DNA of 64,000 nt from GCA-2683135 sp964507445 (GTDB lineage: Bacteria > Planctomycetota > GCA-002687715), in assembly GCA_964507445.1 (NCBI GenBank), contig CAZDQF010000016.1, positions 47,739 to 111,738 on the forward strand. Reading direction: 5' to 3'. Position numbers and translations under genes: made by a program. This document shows, in pieces, positions 8,888 to 18,180 of the stretch. The number at the start of each line of letters is the position of its first letter. Position 1 is the first letter of the stretch. The notes beneath the pieces are model-generated. The model worked only from the letters and a program-made list of their open reading frames with translations. It was not told where the DNA came from and did not search any database.

Positions 8888-11800
8888 TCAGCGGGTGACG
8901 GCGTCGATGACCGCGTCGATCTTCGTCCAGTCATCCGTCACGACGGCCGTCACCTCACCCTCGATCCCGGTCGCCGCGGTGATCCGCGGAGCGAGCGAGC
9001 GGTCAGGTGTCGTGTAGATGAACCTCGCGTCAGCGCCGCCGATCCGCCGTCTCCACGAATTGGCCAGCGTCGAGAGCTGCTCGCCGAAGGCCGCGCCTTG
9101 GTCTCCTGCGACCATCTCGGGACTCGAGAGAAAGACGATGCCCCGTGTGCGAGTGAAGCTGAAGGGGTGTACCAGCACGTTGTAGGTCCGGGACGCGTCG
9201 CTGGTGACGGACGCGGAGAGGGTCGGGAAGCTGCCCCAGGCGACACCGTCCGGGACCGCTCCCGTCCTGATCATCTGGGGGACGTACCCGCCCCAGTAGC
9301 GCTTCCATTCTGCGATGTACCGTCCGACGTTGGCGTCGTAGAACCGATTGCCCGGAATCACGGCGGCGAGGTCTTCGTAGTCTGACCTCAGGCTGGGCGC
9401 CGAGGACAGCGCCGCCATGGGGATCCAGCTATCAAGCTCCGGGTTCGCGCCGCCGCGGGGCACGGTGTTCTGCATCAAGATGATGCCCACCGGCCTGCCT
9501 GTCTTGGCATGAATGTGATGGCCGAGGACGGCGGCGAGGCCGTCCGTGGCAGGCTCCCATCGGCATGCGTAGCGGTTCTTCGGGGTCCGCGACACACAGA
9601 CGCTGTATCTGGACGGAGCGGGGTGGGAGGAGCGGTTGGCCCGTCGTTTCATCACCCTGACGATCCCGGACGATGGCTTGAGCTCGGGCAACTGGAATCG
9701 GGCCTGAGGCGCAGCCACGTACCAGACGTCGCCCACGACGATGTCCTTGCATACCCGTTGATGGGCGACCTCGCCGTCGATGAGGAACGTCACCGTCAGG
9801 GTCTTGGGTTCGGCGCTGGCCTCCATGGGAGGGACGGTGAGTCTCCAGTCCTTGCCGGAAGCGAAGCGGCACTGACCGGGGCGGAGGTCAACGATCCTCG
9901 GATCGGACCGGACGTTGATGGTCTCGTTGATGCCGGCGAAGCTGAACTGGATGACCGCTTCGCCTTCCGCTTCATAGCCGTGATCGTGGACGGCGGAACC
10001 CCAGAAGGTGATGGGGACTCCGGCCTGCAGCACGGCGCCATCGCGGAACTGCGGGCTCAGCAGCGGCATCTTCCGCCATTCGTGCTTCTTGCCGACCATC
10101 GTCGGGTCGACTTCATCCCCGGCGATCTCGAGTCGGTCGTCGGGCCACGTCGCCGCCGTCACAGGTTCGTGGTCGTAGTAGATGAAGGGCGTCATGGGCA
10201 GGAGCGCCCGGTTGTAGATGTTGGGTTGGAACCCCACGCCGCCGGTCGCGTATGAGACTCCGCGGGGCGCGGTGACGGCGGGTGAGGTGAGCACGATCTT
10301 CTCACCGTCAAGCTCCACCCGGGCCGGGTGCCACACGCGGTCGGCGCCCGCCAGATAGAACAACTTCACAGCGCTGTCGCCGTCGGGGACGACCCTGGGA
10401 TCGGCGAACCCGGTCCCTTCCTTGTTCCGCCGGTCGGCGTTGGACCCCGTCTCGGCCACGACGAGGCCCCGGTCGGCGTGCTCAACCGAGACCACGAGCT
10501 TGTCTCCGTCGACCGCATAGGACTTGAACATGGGGCCGTCCGCGACGACCTCACGGCCGTACTGGTTCTTGAGGGCGTGGAGCGCGAGGCGCTGACCGGG
10601 GACCGCCTTGTTCCAGTAGTGGATCGAGCCGGTGATGTCGATCTGGGACGCCATGCCCGTGCCGGGGATATCGCGGGCGCGCCAGGTGCCGAGCCGCATC
10701 TCTGCGGTGGGGTCGATGCTCGGGCGACCGAGCTCTGACTTGCCGGGGCAGTAGAACTGATGGAAGTAGACCGGTAGGCCCGGCCGATCCCATCGCAACC
10801 GCCAACCACGAACCAGGCTGTGCAGGTTCTCGTAATAGGGGAGACCCTCGCCCGCGTTGGCGTAGCCTTGATTCCAGATCGCGCCCCGCAGGGCATAGGG
10901 GACGACAGGGTTCATCCTGCCGTTGAAGAGCCACGACGCGTCGCGGTTGTCGCTCAGGTTGCCGGGTGTCCTGGTGGAGATGGCGACGGGCGTCTCGGCG
11001 CGCTCCATACGCCCACGGTTCTCTTCGAGGGTCCGCTGGAGGTCGCCATAGAACGCGTCCCAGGCAGACTTGTGGTCAGGCGTCGCGGGGTCGGTCTCGA
11101 GGATCCGCTTGTATATGGCCTTCGTATAGTCGCTCGACCCGTCACGGAATCCGACCCGCGGCACCCATGCCTGGATCGCGGTCTGGCTGAACGAACAGTT
11201 GAGGATGCCGATGGGGACCTGGAGTTCGTGATACAGCCTGTGGGCGAAGGCGAACCCGATGGCGCTGTACTGACCGTAGTCCCCGACCTTCCATGCGCCG
11301 TCGGCGCGCTCGATGGGGTGCAACATGGCGACGACGCTGGTCACTTCGAACTCGCGAATGGGTGCGACTTCACCCCGTGGCTCGACGCGGAGCTTGCTGC
11401 AGCTGCTCTTGTGGACCTTCCATTGCATGTTGGATTGCCCTGAGGCCAGCCAGACCTCTCCTACGAGCACGTCCTCGACGACGATCTCGTCGTCCTTGTC
11501 GCTCGAGACCACGAGTCGTCGCGGTGCGAAGCTGGCCTCCAAGGGGGCGAGCTCCAAGCTCCACTCTCCGCGCGGGTCTGCGACGGTGTCTGCTGTCTGT
11601 CCGCCGAACTCCACCTTGATGGCGGCGTTGGGAGCGCCCCATCCCCAGACGGGGACGGGCATGCCGCGTTGCAGCACCGCGCCGTCCCGGAACGGCGCGC
11701 CGAGCTGGGGCGCCGCCACCGTGGCGGAGACGGTGGGAGTTGTGTCGTTCGGGGCTCGGTGGCCCGCTACCGCTCGTGGCCGCAGCCGGAGAACGGCTTT

Positions 11801-12514
11801 GGAACCCACCTCCGGGAGGCGCTCCCCGTCCACCTCCCACTGAGGAGGCCCGTTGGATTCTCGTCCCGCCTCCGGGAGGCACAGCAGCTCGTCGCCGAAG
11901 TGCATGATCGAGAGGACGTTTCCGCTCCGGTCGCTCGAGTACCTGCTCGGCCCGCCGGCTGAATCCACGAGGCGGGACCCGGCGAAGACGAAGGTGTTCG
12001 TCGGGAATCCTGTGCGCTTCGTCAGTCCCTGTTCGCCGAGCTCACGGCGCATGATGAAGTCGCTGATGGGGCGCTCGGTCAGCTGGCCGTTGGTGTCGGT
12101 GATGACCAGATAGGCGTCCACCTCGCTGCCCCTTGGCGAGATCGGGACCCAGACGTTCCGCTCCGCGTCGTCGAGCTTCATCAAGGCAGGAGCCCCCGGC
12201 TCGGCGCCGAGCAGGAGGAGCGCCGCGTGGATGTGCGACGGCCGCGCCTGGATGGCGATGATGGACTCGTGCTCCTTGGTGCCCTTGGCGCAGGCGACCA
12301 ACTCCAGCAGCCCCTCGCGGAGGCATACGGTGGCCTGGATGTCGACGACCTTCTCTTTGAAGTCGATGTCGAGGCCTGGGAGTCGATAGGTGCTGGGCTT
12401 GTCCGGGGACCTGTCAGCGAGAGCGGGCGTCGTCTCTTGGGCCGGGCCGCGCACGCTCGCTGCGATCAGGAGAGCGGCTGCGCAGATCGCGTGAGTGAGG
12501 TCGGTTGAGTTCAC
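8888..12514 (-). CDS. YdjY-like domain fused to two sialate O-acetylesterase modules, exported
   Basis: 1208 residues, signal peptide at the N-terminus (AICAAALLIAASVRGPAQ). Residues ~45-250 resemble the YdjY domain seen in planctomycete exported proteins (DFKEKVVDIQATVCLREGLL; HESIIAIQARPSHIHAALLL). Residues ~265-800 are a complete sialate O-acetylesterase: sandwich (GAVLQRGMPVPVWGWG), SGNH block WLASGQSNM with Ser361, and GAIWNQGYANAGEG. Residues ~820-1208 repeat it (GAVLQAGVPITFWGS), but the nucleophile block is YVAAPQARF, where Ser aligns with Ala, so the second copy should be inactive as a hydrolase. The predicted role is removal of O-acetyl groups from an extracellular glycan, with the second module possibly binding it. 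The start lies 11 bp after the stop of the upstream barrel-protein gene, so the two are almost certainly co-transcribed. Confidence 0.87.
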   Translation of the reverse strand: MNSTDLTHAICAAALLIAASVRGPAQETTPALADRSPDKPSTYRLPGLDIDFKEKVVDIQATVCLREGLLELVACAKGTKEHESIIAIQARPSHIHAALLLLGAEPGAPALMKLDDAERNVWVPISPRGSEVDAYLVITDTNGQLTERPISDFIMRRELGEQGLTKRTGFPTNTFVFAGSRLVDSAGGPSRYSSDRSGNVLSIMHFGDELLCLPEAGRESNGPPQWEVDGERLPEVGSKAVLRLRPRAVAGHRAPNDTTPTVSATVAAPQLGAPFRDGAVLQRGMPVPVWGWGAPNAAIKVEFGGQTADTVADPRGEWSLELAPLEASFAPRRLVVSSDKDDEIVVEDVLVGEVWLASGQSNMQWKVHKSSCSKLRVEPRGEVAPIREFEVTSVVAMLHPIERADGAWKVGDYGQYSAIGFAFAHRLYHELQVPIGILNCSFSQTAIQAWVPRVGFRDGSSDYTKAIYKRILETDPATPDHKSAWDAFYGDLQRTLEENRGRMERAETPVAISTRTPGNLSDNRDASWLFNGRMNPVVPYALRGAIWNQGYANAGEGLPYYENLHSLVRGWRLRWDRPGLPVYFHQFYCPGKSELGRPSIDPTAEMRLGTWRARDIPGTGMASQIDITGSIHYWNKAVPGQRLALHALKNQYGREVVADGPMFKSYAVDGDKLVVSVEHADRGLVVAETGSNADRRNKEGTGFADPRVVPDGDSAVKLFYLAGADRVWHPARVELDGEKIVLTSPAVTAPRGVSYATGGVGFQPNIYNRALLPMTPFIYYDHEPVTAATWPDDRLEIAGDEVDPTMVGKKHEWRKMPLLSPQFRDGAVLQAGVPITFWGSAVHDHGYEAEGEAVIQFSFAGINETINVRSDPRIVDLRPGQCRFASGKDWRLTVPPMEASAEPKTLTVTFLIDGEVAHQRVCKDIVVGDVWYVAAPQARFQLPELKPSSGIVRVMKRRANRSSHPAPSRYSVCVSRTPKNRYACRWEPATDGLAAVLGHHIHAKTGRPVGIILMQNTVPRGGANPELDSWIPMAALSSAPSLRSDYEDLAAVIPGNRFYDANVGRYIAEWKRYWGGYVPQMIRTGAVPDGVAWGSFPTLSASVTSDASRTYNVLVHPFSFTRTRGIVFLSSPEMVAGDQGAAFGEQLSTLANSWRRRIGGADARFIYTTPDRSLAPRITAATGIEGEVTAVVTDDWTKIDAVIDAVTR

Positions 12515-12525
12515 GGGCGGTCGGT

Positions 12526-14433
12526 TCAGCGCAGGATCACTTCGGAGAAGCCGACTTCCCGGTTCTGCGGAGGGTCGGTCTCGACGATCCGGATCTCGAG
12601 TTCGTTGAGCGTCCGACGACCACGAATGGGAATCTGGACGGGGCGCCTAGGGTGAGCGAGGTTGATCACCCGTGGCTTGCTCGTGCGGTTCATGAGGACT
12701 TCGATCTTCTTGATCTTGGCGCCGGTCTGGTTCGGCCAGATGATGAGCTCTTTGATCCTGACCGAGTCCTTTGGCCGGAATCGAAGCCACGGCTTGGCGT
12801 CTTGCGCTGTGCACAGCCAGGCGGTTGAGAGTATCCCGTCGCCGATGAAGGGACGCTGGATCGGCCAACGATGCTTGATCGTGGAATGGGTGATCCGCAT
12901 GGGGATCTTCGAGAGGCGGTTGTTCCTGATCGAGGTCCCGATGGCGTCCCGATCCGGGTCTGGAAGGTCGAGCACGTCGATGACCATCAACGGAGACTCG
13001 AGCGGGATCGTGTCCGCTTCTCCGTCATTCCCGGCATCGGGGTTCTTCACGTGCACGCGGGCGGCGATGCTGTAGCGACCGCACCGCTTGAAGGGGTGCC
13101 GGTAGGCGAAGGGCTCGTCCTTCCAGGACTTCTCCCCGTGGTGTGCGACCGAGTGGACGACCTTGCCGTCGATCAGGTACTCGACACGCTTGACGTGGAC
13201 CTCTCGGTCTGACTTGCCACCCTTTGGGAACCGCTTCTTGAGCTTCTTCTGATTGAACCCGGTGATCCACAGCGAGAGGTTCGGGTTGCCGGCTCCGCGG
13301 AATTCGACCTCTGCGTCGTCTCTCGCCGCCAGGTACGTGCGGTGAGCGCGATCGGTCCCGCCGGCTCCGGTGACGCTCCCGAGTCTCGTGGCCCGCTTCA
13401 GGAACAGGAGGGCGAAGGCGTTGTCGGGGTTGCCGCCCCACGCGCCGGCGGCGTTCTGTTTGCGGACGAGGACGTCTGCGCCCTCGCGGTACCAGTACCT
13501 GCCGGCCATGGCTTCGCGGTGCATGAGCCCGCCGACTCGCTCCAGACCGTAGAGATAGTAAAGATGGTGTCCGCCGCTCCCGGGGTTGCGTTCGACGGAC
13601 CAGTTCAGCCGCATCCAGTTGAGCCCGCGTTCTATGGATGCGTCCAGTTCGGGCTTGGAGCGGCGGGGGATCTTGCCGTCGAGCAGCTCCTGACAGATCA
13701 GCAGCACGCCGAGGCCCGCAGTAGTCATGGAGCCGTTGACCCGTGACTGCGCCTGGCCGGTCTTGGGGACCCGGTATCCGAACCCCGCGACGTTACCCGG
13801 AGCGGCGGTGCGAGCGTATCCCTCGTCATGGAACGGGTCTGCAGGGACCTCGAGCGTCTTGGGCTGCTCCTGGTAGTGCTGCGCGTGTCGCATCAACTTG
13901 AGGATCGCCGAACGAGGGACCTTGAGTCCTGCCAGGCGCGCGGCTCGGAAACCGAGCGCGCCGTATTGCGTGTTGGAGAGGTCGATGTGCGAGCCGGGGT
14001 AGGCCCAGCCGCCGCCTCGCTGCCAGTCGAGGAGCCGTCCGAGCAGCTCCTTGATCTGCGGCTTGTATCGCTTGTCCTTGGTGGCCTCGAGGGCCATGAG
14101 CTGGCAGCCGACGCCGTAGGTCTTGTTGGAGAGGTTGTGTTCCAGGAAGTGGAGCGTGCGAGCGACGGCAGGATGCTCCGGCTTCAGGCCAGACTTGAGG
14201 AGCGCGTAGGTGCACAGGGCGGTAGGGCCCACCGGGTAGGCGTAGCCGTGATCAGACCATGTCCCATCAGCCTGCTGGGTTCGCAGGATCGCGTCGACGC
14301 CGCGGTGAATCGCGTCGTCGATCCTGGGCTGCAAGGCGACGAGGGTCGGCGGTGCTTTGGGCGGCTTGGCCGGCTGAGCCAGCGCCGTCGACGCTGAGAG
14401 GGCGATGAGAGTGAGTCGGACGATGGTGCGCAT
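12526..14433 (-). CDS. Secreted prenyltransferase/squalene-oxidase-repeat barrel protein with C-terminal F5/8C-like domain
   Basis: 635 residues from the ATG at 14433, which places a good signal peptide first (MRTIVRLTLIALSASTALA); an upstream in-frame start at 14478 would add 15 residues before it. Residues ~35-340 are an alpha/alpha barrel with prenyltransferase/squalene-oxidase type repeats (GVDAILRTQQADGTWSD; LLDWQRGGGWAYPG). I see no cyclase DxDD motif, and the protein is exported, so it is unlikely to make terpenes; such barrels also occur in secreted glycan-active proteins. Residues ~400-500 form a beta domain with a possible cell-surface role, and the last ~110 residues (GDGILSTAWLC; LRFRPKDSVRIKELIIWPN) resemble a discoidin/F5-8C carbohydrate-binding fold. 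It appears to be first in the four-gene giant operon. Confidence 0.85.
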   Translation of the reverse strand: MRTIVRLTLIALSASTALAQPAKPPKAPPTLVALQPRIDDAIHRGVDAILRTQQADGTWSDHGYAYPVGPTALCTYALLKSGLKPEHPAVARTLHFLEHNLSNKTYGVGCQLMALEATKDKRYKPQIKELLGRLLDWQRGGGWAYPGSHIDLSNTQYGALGFRAARLAGLKVPRSAILKLMRHAQHYQEQPKTLEVPADPFHDEGYARTAAPGNVAGFGYRVPKTGQAQSRVNGSMTTAGLGVLLICQELLDGKIPRRSKPELDASIERGLNWMRLNWSVERNPGSGGHHLYYLYGLERVGGLMHREAMAGRYWYREGADVLVRKQNAAGAWGGNPDNAFALLFLKRATRLGSVTGAGGTDRAHRTYLAARDDAEVEFRGAGNPNLSLWITGFNQKKLKKRFPKGGKSDREVHVKRVEYLIDGKVVHSVAHHGEKSWKDEPFAYRHPFKRCGRYSIAARVHVKNPDAGNDGEADTIPLESPLMVIDVLDLPDPDRDAIGTSIRNNRLSKIPMRITHSTIKHRWPIQRPFIGDGILSTAWLCTAQDAKPWLRFRPKDSVRIKELIIWPNQTGAKIKKIEVLMNRTSKPRVINLAHPRRPVQIPIRGRRTLNELEIRIVETDPPQNREVGFSEVILR

Positions 14434-14611
14434 CAGGCCGTACGGTGAGCGCGTCAACCGGGAATCGGGATGAACCACGCCAGGGACCTGGACTTTAGCA
14501 CGGTGTGACGGGCTGGGTCGAGACGCCGGGGATCAGGGAGGGGAGCCTGGCCGGGCTCCGGGTCGGTCCGATCGTGGCCTGACGGCGCTGGTTGCGTAGA
14601 GGGCTTACATT

Positions 14612-16267
14612 GTGGGCATGGATTCGTGGGGGCTGTTGTTCGACGTGCTGGTGTTGCTGGGGTCCGCCTTCGTGCTGGGGGCGGCGTGCGAGCGGCTGCG
14701 CCAGAGCGCGGTGCTCGGGTATCTGGTGGCGGGGATGTGCCTGGGGCCCAACGCCCTGGGGTGGGTCTCCGGCCAGGGTGAGGTGGAGGTGCTGGCGGAG
14801 CTGGGGGTGGCCACGCTCCTCTTCACCATCGGACTGGAGTTCTCGTGGTCGCGATTGAGAGGCCTCGGTAGCCGGCTCCTGCTGGGCGGGGTGGCCCAGG
14901 TGTTCCTCACCATCACCGTGGCCGCTGGCGTGGGGCTGCTCTTCGGGTTGTCCGGGACCGTCGCCCTGGTGGTCGGAGCGGTGGTGACCCTGAGCTCCAC
15001 CGCGACCGTGCTACGGGTCCTGGCGTCCCGTGGTGAGGTGGACAGCGTGCACGGCCGATCCGCCCTCGCGGTCCTGTTGGTGCAGGATCTGGCAGTGGTG
15101 CCTCTGGTGATCCTGGTGACGGTCCTGTCGGGGGAGGGCAGCGCGGAGGAGGTGGCCTGGGGGCTGGCGCGGACCCTGGGGCTGGCCGCGGTCCTGGTCC
15201 TGGCCATGGGCGTCCTGGCGCACAAGGTCGTGCCCTTCGCGCTGGGCGCGGCGCCGCTGCAGCGCAACCGGGAGTTGCCGGTGCTGCTGGCCGCAGTGCT
15301 CGGATTGGGGTCTGCCTTCGCCGCCCATGAGGCGGGCCTGTCCCCCGCGGTGGGCGCGTTCCTCGCCGGGATGCTGCTGGGTGGTTCGCCCTTCGCCACG
15401 CAGATCCGCGCCGACGTGGGCGTGCTGCGTACGTTGCTCATCACCCTGTTCTTCGGCTCCATCGGCATGCTGGGAGACGTGGCCTGGATCCTCGCCAACC
15501 TGCCGGCGGTGTTGGGGGTGGTGGTCGCGATCCTCGTCGGCAAGAGCGCGGTCCTGTGGGCGGTGTTGCGGCCGGCGGGGCTGAGCGGGAGGCACGCCCT
15601 CGCCGTGGGGGTCTGCCTCGCCCAGGTGGGGGAGTTCTCCTTCGTCCTCGCCACGGCCGCGGAGGCCACCGTCCTGGATGCGGACCTGTTCCGTCTCGTG
15701 GTCTCGGTCACCATCGTGACCTTGCTGCTGACGCCGGCGCTCGTCTCCGGTGGGCCTGCGTTGGTGTTCAGGTTCGCGTCCCTGGTGCGGGGTGAGAAGG
15801 AGGCGACGCCGACAGAGGATGACACCGCACCCCGCGGCCACGTGGTGGTGATCGGGTTCGGGCCGGCCGGGCAGGCGGCGGCTGCCACCCTGTTGCAGGC
15901 CAGCGTCCCCACGACCGTGGTGGATCTCAACCCTCGAAGCATGGAGCGGGCGCGGGAGCTTGGCTATGTGGCGGTCATCGGCGACGCGTCCCATCAGGAC
16001 GTGTTGGAACATGCCCACGTGGAGGCCGCCGCCGCCGTGGTGGTGACGGTCCCGGACCCGGCCATGACCCAGACCCTCGTCGCCCTCGTCCGCGCCATGG
16101 CGCCTCACGCCACGGTGCTGGCGCGCTGCCGGTACCACGTCTGGCGCGAGGCCATCGACACGGCCGGAGCCCAGGTGGTGCTGGACGAGGAGCAGGAGGT
16201 GGGGGCGCGCCTCGCGGAGGAGCTGGATCGTCTGATCAGCGGCCGCGCGGACGTCGGTCAGGGGTGA
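14612..16267 (+). CDS. CPA2 monovalent cation:proton antiporter (KefB/KefC type) with TrkA-N domain
   Basis: 551 residues. The first ~390 form 12-13 hydrophobic helices of the Na+/H+ exchanger fold (AVLGYLVAGMCLGPNALGW; ATLLFTIGLEFSWSRL; VLLVQDLAVVPLVILV). From ~408 a Rossmann RCK/TrkA-N domain follows (HVVVIGFGPAGQAAA, the GxGxxG nucleotide site; VVDLNPRSMERARELG; IGDASHQDVLEHA). Members exchange K+ or Na+ for H+ across the inner membrane and are gated by nucleotide or glutathione conjugates. Start: GTG at 14612 lies 8 bp after AGAGGG; an ATG two codons on (14618) is possible. It is transcribed divergently from the barrel-protein gene and has no operon partner. A hairpin follows the stop. 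Confidence 0.93.
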   Translation: MGMDSWGLLFDVLVLLGSAFVLGAACERLRQSAVLGYLVAGMCLGPNALGWVSGQGEVEVLAELGVATLLFTIGLEFSWSRLRGLGSRLLLGGVAQVFLTITVAAGVGLLFGLSGTVALVVGAVVTLSSTATVLRVLASRGEVDSVHGRSALAVLLVQDLAVVPLVILVTVLSGEGSAEEVAWGLARTLGLAAVLVLAMGVLAHKVVPFALGAAPLQRNRELPVLLAAVLGLGSAFAAHEAGLSPAVGAFLAGMLLGGSPFATQIRADVGVLRTLLITLFFGSIGMLGDVAWILANLPAVLGVVVAILVGKSAVLWAVLRPAGLSGRHALAVGVCLAQVGEFSFVLATAAEATVLDADLFRLVVSVTIVTLLLTPALVSGGPALVFRFASLVRGEKEATPTEDDTAPRGHVVVIGFGPAGQAAAATLLQASVPTTVVDLNPRSMERARELGYVAVIGDASHQDVLEHAHVEAAAAVVVTVPDPAMTQTLVALVRAMAPHATVLARCRYHVWREAIDTAGAQVVLDEEQEVGARLAEELDRLISGRADVGQG

Positions 16268-16296
16268 CGCAACCCCCCGAGCCCGGCCTGATCAGG

Positions 16297-16328
16297 TCTC
16301 CGAACGCCCCGTGGCGGGCGTTCGGAGA
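16297..16328. terminator. Hairpin between convergent genes
   Basis: Perfect 13-bp stem TCTCCGAACGCCC / GGGCGTTCGGAGA at 16297-16309 and 16316-16328 with a 6-nt loop, 30 bp past the antiporter stop. The convergent lipoprotein gene ends at 16414. No strong T-tract on either side, so factor-independent strength is uncertain. Confidence 0.6.
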
Positions 16329-16413
16329 GACCGCGTGGTTGCCTGCGGCAGGCTCGATGCTCGGGAGGCCCCATCGGCGGGATCAACCGAGGTCGAGAGC
16401 CCGCGGCGGGCCG

Positions 16414-17415
16414 TCAGTTCTTGCCGGGGGTGCTCGACCCGACGTAGGCGCCGGCAGACTCCATGATCATCTTCATCTCGCCGTTCGGTTGCATCTCCAT
16501 GACGTTGCCCCACTGGCCGAAGTCCACCACCTTGCCTGATGGGGTGGTGTGTTCGAACAGCCCCCACATGATCACGATCTTGTCTGTGAGCGGTCGGCTC
16601 CCAAGCACCTTGACGCGGAGGCGGACGTCCTTGTAGGGCCCGTCAGCCTGGCTCTCCGTGCCGAAGTGACTCACGAGCTGCTCCCGCCCGTAGAAGGTCT
16701 TGGGTGAGCCGCTGAACATGTGCACCCCGTCGTCGGTGAACACCCCGGCGGCCATCTCGGCGTCGCCGCTCTCAAACCCCTTGGAGTAGCGTGCGACCAG
16801 GCGGTCGAAGGGAGCGAGCCACCGGGTCCCGCCGATCTGCATGGTCTGCGCCTGCATGGGGCGGGGAGTGGTGGCGAAGTGGCTCCGATCGTCATCTGGA
16901 AGAAACTCGGCGTGAGCGGACTCCAGGATGAGATGTGCCCGACCGTTCTTGAATCCGAACACGTTGCCCCACTTCCCCTTTCGGATGACGCCGGAGTCGT
17001 CGCTCACCTGAAAGGTGCCGTTGGCGATGGCGATGTCGTCGGTGATGGAGTGGACGCGGTCGATGGTGGCGGTGAGGGTGGTGGAGTCGAGGACGCCTCC
17101 GTCCCCCGTTCCAAGGTCGAACGTCCTCCGGACGGACTCCCGACCAACGGCGGGGAAGCGCTGCGTACTGACGACGCGGACGCCGTCCTCGGCGAAGTGG
17201 TCAGCGAGCCCTGCGGCGTCACCTTCCCGCACATGGACTTTGAACTGCTCGATCAGAGCCGAGACCATCTCGGCGTGACCGGGGCGCGCGTCGCCCATGG
17301 GCTGGTCGCCGTGATGGGAGTTGGCACATCCGATCATCAGGATCGGAGCCAGGATCAGCAGGAGCGCCGCGGCGGAGAAGCGACCGCGGGGGATGGTCAG
17401 GTGGCGAGTTCTCAT
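16414..17415 (-). CDS. Lipoprotein with two NTF2/SnoaL-like domains
   Basis: 333 residues from the ATG at 17415; an in-frame start at 17451 adds only 12 residues before the signal. A lipobox (APILMIGC, Cys30) predicts lipid anchoring. Two similar alpha+beta cone domains follow: residues ~50-165 (HVREGDAAGLADHFAEDGVR) and ~205-325 (RYSKGFESGDAEMAAGVFTD). Both end in matching strands (GKWGNVFGFKNGRAHLILES and FGQWGNVMEMQPNGEMKMIM), indicating internal duplication. The pattern is that of DUF4440/SnoaL-like proteins, which usually bind small ligands; no catalytic residues can be named. Isolated on its strand with about 150 bp before the next gene. Confidence 0.78.
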   Translation of the reverse strand: MRTRHLTIPRGRFSAAALLLILAPILMIGCANSHHGDQPMGDARPGHAEMVSALIEQFKVHVREGDAAGLADHFAEDGVRVVSTQRFPAVGRESVRRTFDLGTGDGGVLDSTTLTATIDRVHSITDDIAIANGTFQVSDDSGVIRKGKWGNVFGFKNGRAHLILESAHAEFLPDDDRSHFATTPRPMQAQTMQIGGTRWLAPFDRLVARYSKGFESGDAEMAAGVFTDDGVHMFSGSPKTFYGREQLVSHFGTESQADGPYKDVRLRVKVLGSRPLTDKIVIMWGLFEHTTPSGKVVDFGQWGNVMEMQPNGEMKMIMESAGAYVGSSTPGKN

Positions 17416-17564
17416 GGCGTTTCCTTCCCTGGTGGAGGTCGCGGCGGGCACGATTCTTGGTGCGTCGCCTTGGGTGGGTCACTCGAGCGGGCCCACAGAC
17501 CGTGGACGATACCAGCACCTGGGACTTGTCGGGCGGAGAGAGGGGCTCTTGCCGCCTGCCTGGG

Positions 17565-18110
17565 TCATGACGGACGGGAGGGAGCGCGACCGCGGAACAC
17601 ATCCGCCGGCGGAGCCGGGTCGCCGCTGATGCGGCGCCAGGAGGAGACCTGCCCCACGTGGGTGAGGAAGTCGGCCATGGGGCCGTTGATGGCGCACCAG
17701 AAGGGTTGGGGGTCGCCGCCGCGAGGGCTGGTGAGGGTGGCCTGGAGGAGGGTGTCCGGCGGCGTGTCCTCGAGGAGAGTGCGCAGCCCCGTGAGTCGGG
17801 TGAGGGTGTCGTCGCGCAGCTCCGGCCATTGATCCGGTGGTGATAGCTGCGCGCGGTCCGCGGCCGCGGGCGGGTCCTGGAGGGTTCGGCGGATCTCCTG
17901 ATCCAGCCAGCGGACCAGGACGTTCATGTGCCCGAGCAGCTCCGTCATGGTCATGGCGCCTTCGCAGGGGCGAAAGGAGAGGGCGGATGGGGCCATGCCC
18001 TCCGTCGCCCAGCGGTAGCGGAAGCCCATGGCGTCCACCATGCGGGCCAGGACTCCGTTGCCGTCGAGCTGTGTGGGTTCCGGGGGGAGGGTGGTGTAGA
18101 GGTCGGTCAT
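17565..18110 (-). CDS. DinB-like family protein
   Basis: 181 residues, no signal peptide, predicted four-helix bundle. Helix 2 carries ELLGHMNVLVRWLDQE with His61, and helix 4 carries DFLTHVGQVSSWRRISG with His151, the usual DinB/YfiT metal-binding positions. The family is metal-dependent and includes thiol transferases and many uncharacterised proteins; nothing here specifies a substrate. The C-terminus (SGDPAPPADVFRG) resembles other DinB-like proteins where this Asn/Asp-Pro stretch follows the last helix. It is followed, 70 bp downstream of its start and on the same strand, by nothing obviously related. Function beyond the fold is unknown. Confidence 0.8.
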   Translation of the reverse strand: MTDLYTTLPPEPTQLDGNGVLARMVDAMGFRYRWATEGMAPSALSFRPCEGAMTMTELLGHMNVLVRWLDQEIRRTLQDPPAAADRAQLSPPDQWPELRDDTLTRLTGLRTLLEDTPPDTLLQATLTSPRGGDPQPFWCAINGPMADFLTHVGQVSSWRRISGDPAPPADVFRGRAPSRPS

Positions 18111-18180
18111 GGATCGTGTCTGCGAGGCCTTCGGTGGCGAGGCGTTGATGGGTCGTCGCGAGTCCCGCGAGCAGTCGTGG

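Noticed and set aside
8866..8893. Inverted pair CGCTGAG/CTCAGCG
   Set aside because: 14-nt loop and the right arm overlaps the stop codon of the YdjY-fusion gene; too weak to call a terminator.
14605..15942. Minus-strand frames under the antiporter (also 15011-16138)
   Set aside because: Thr/Ser/Arg-rich shadow translations opposite a clear membrane antiporter.
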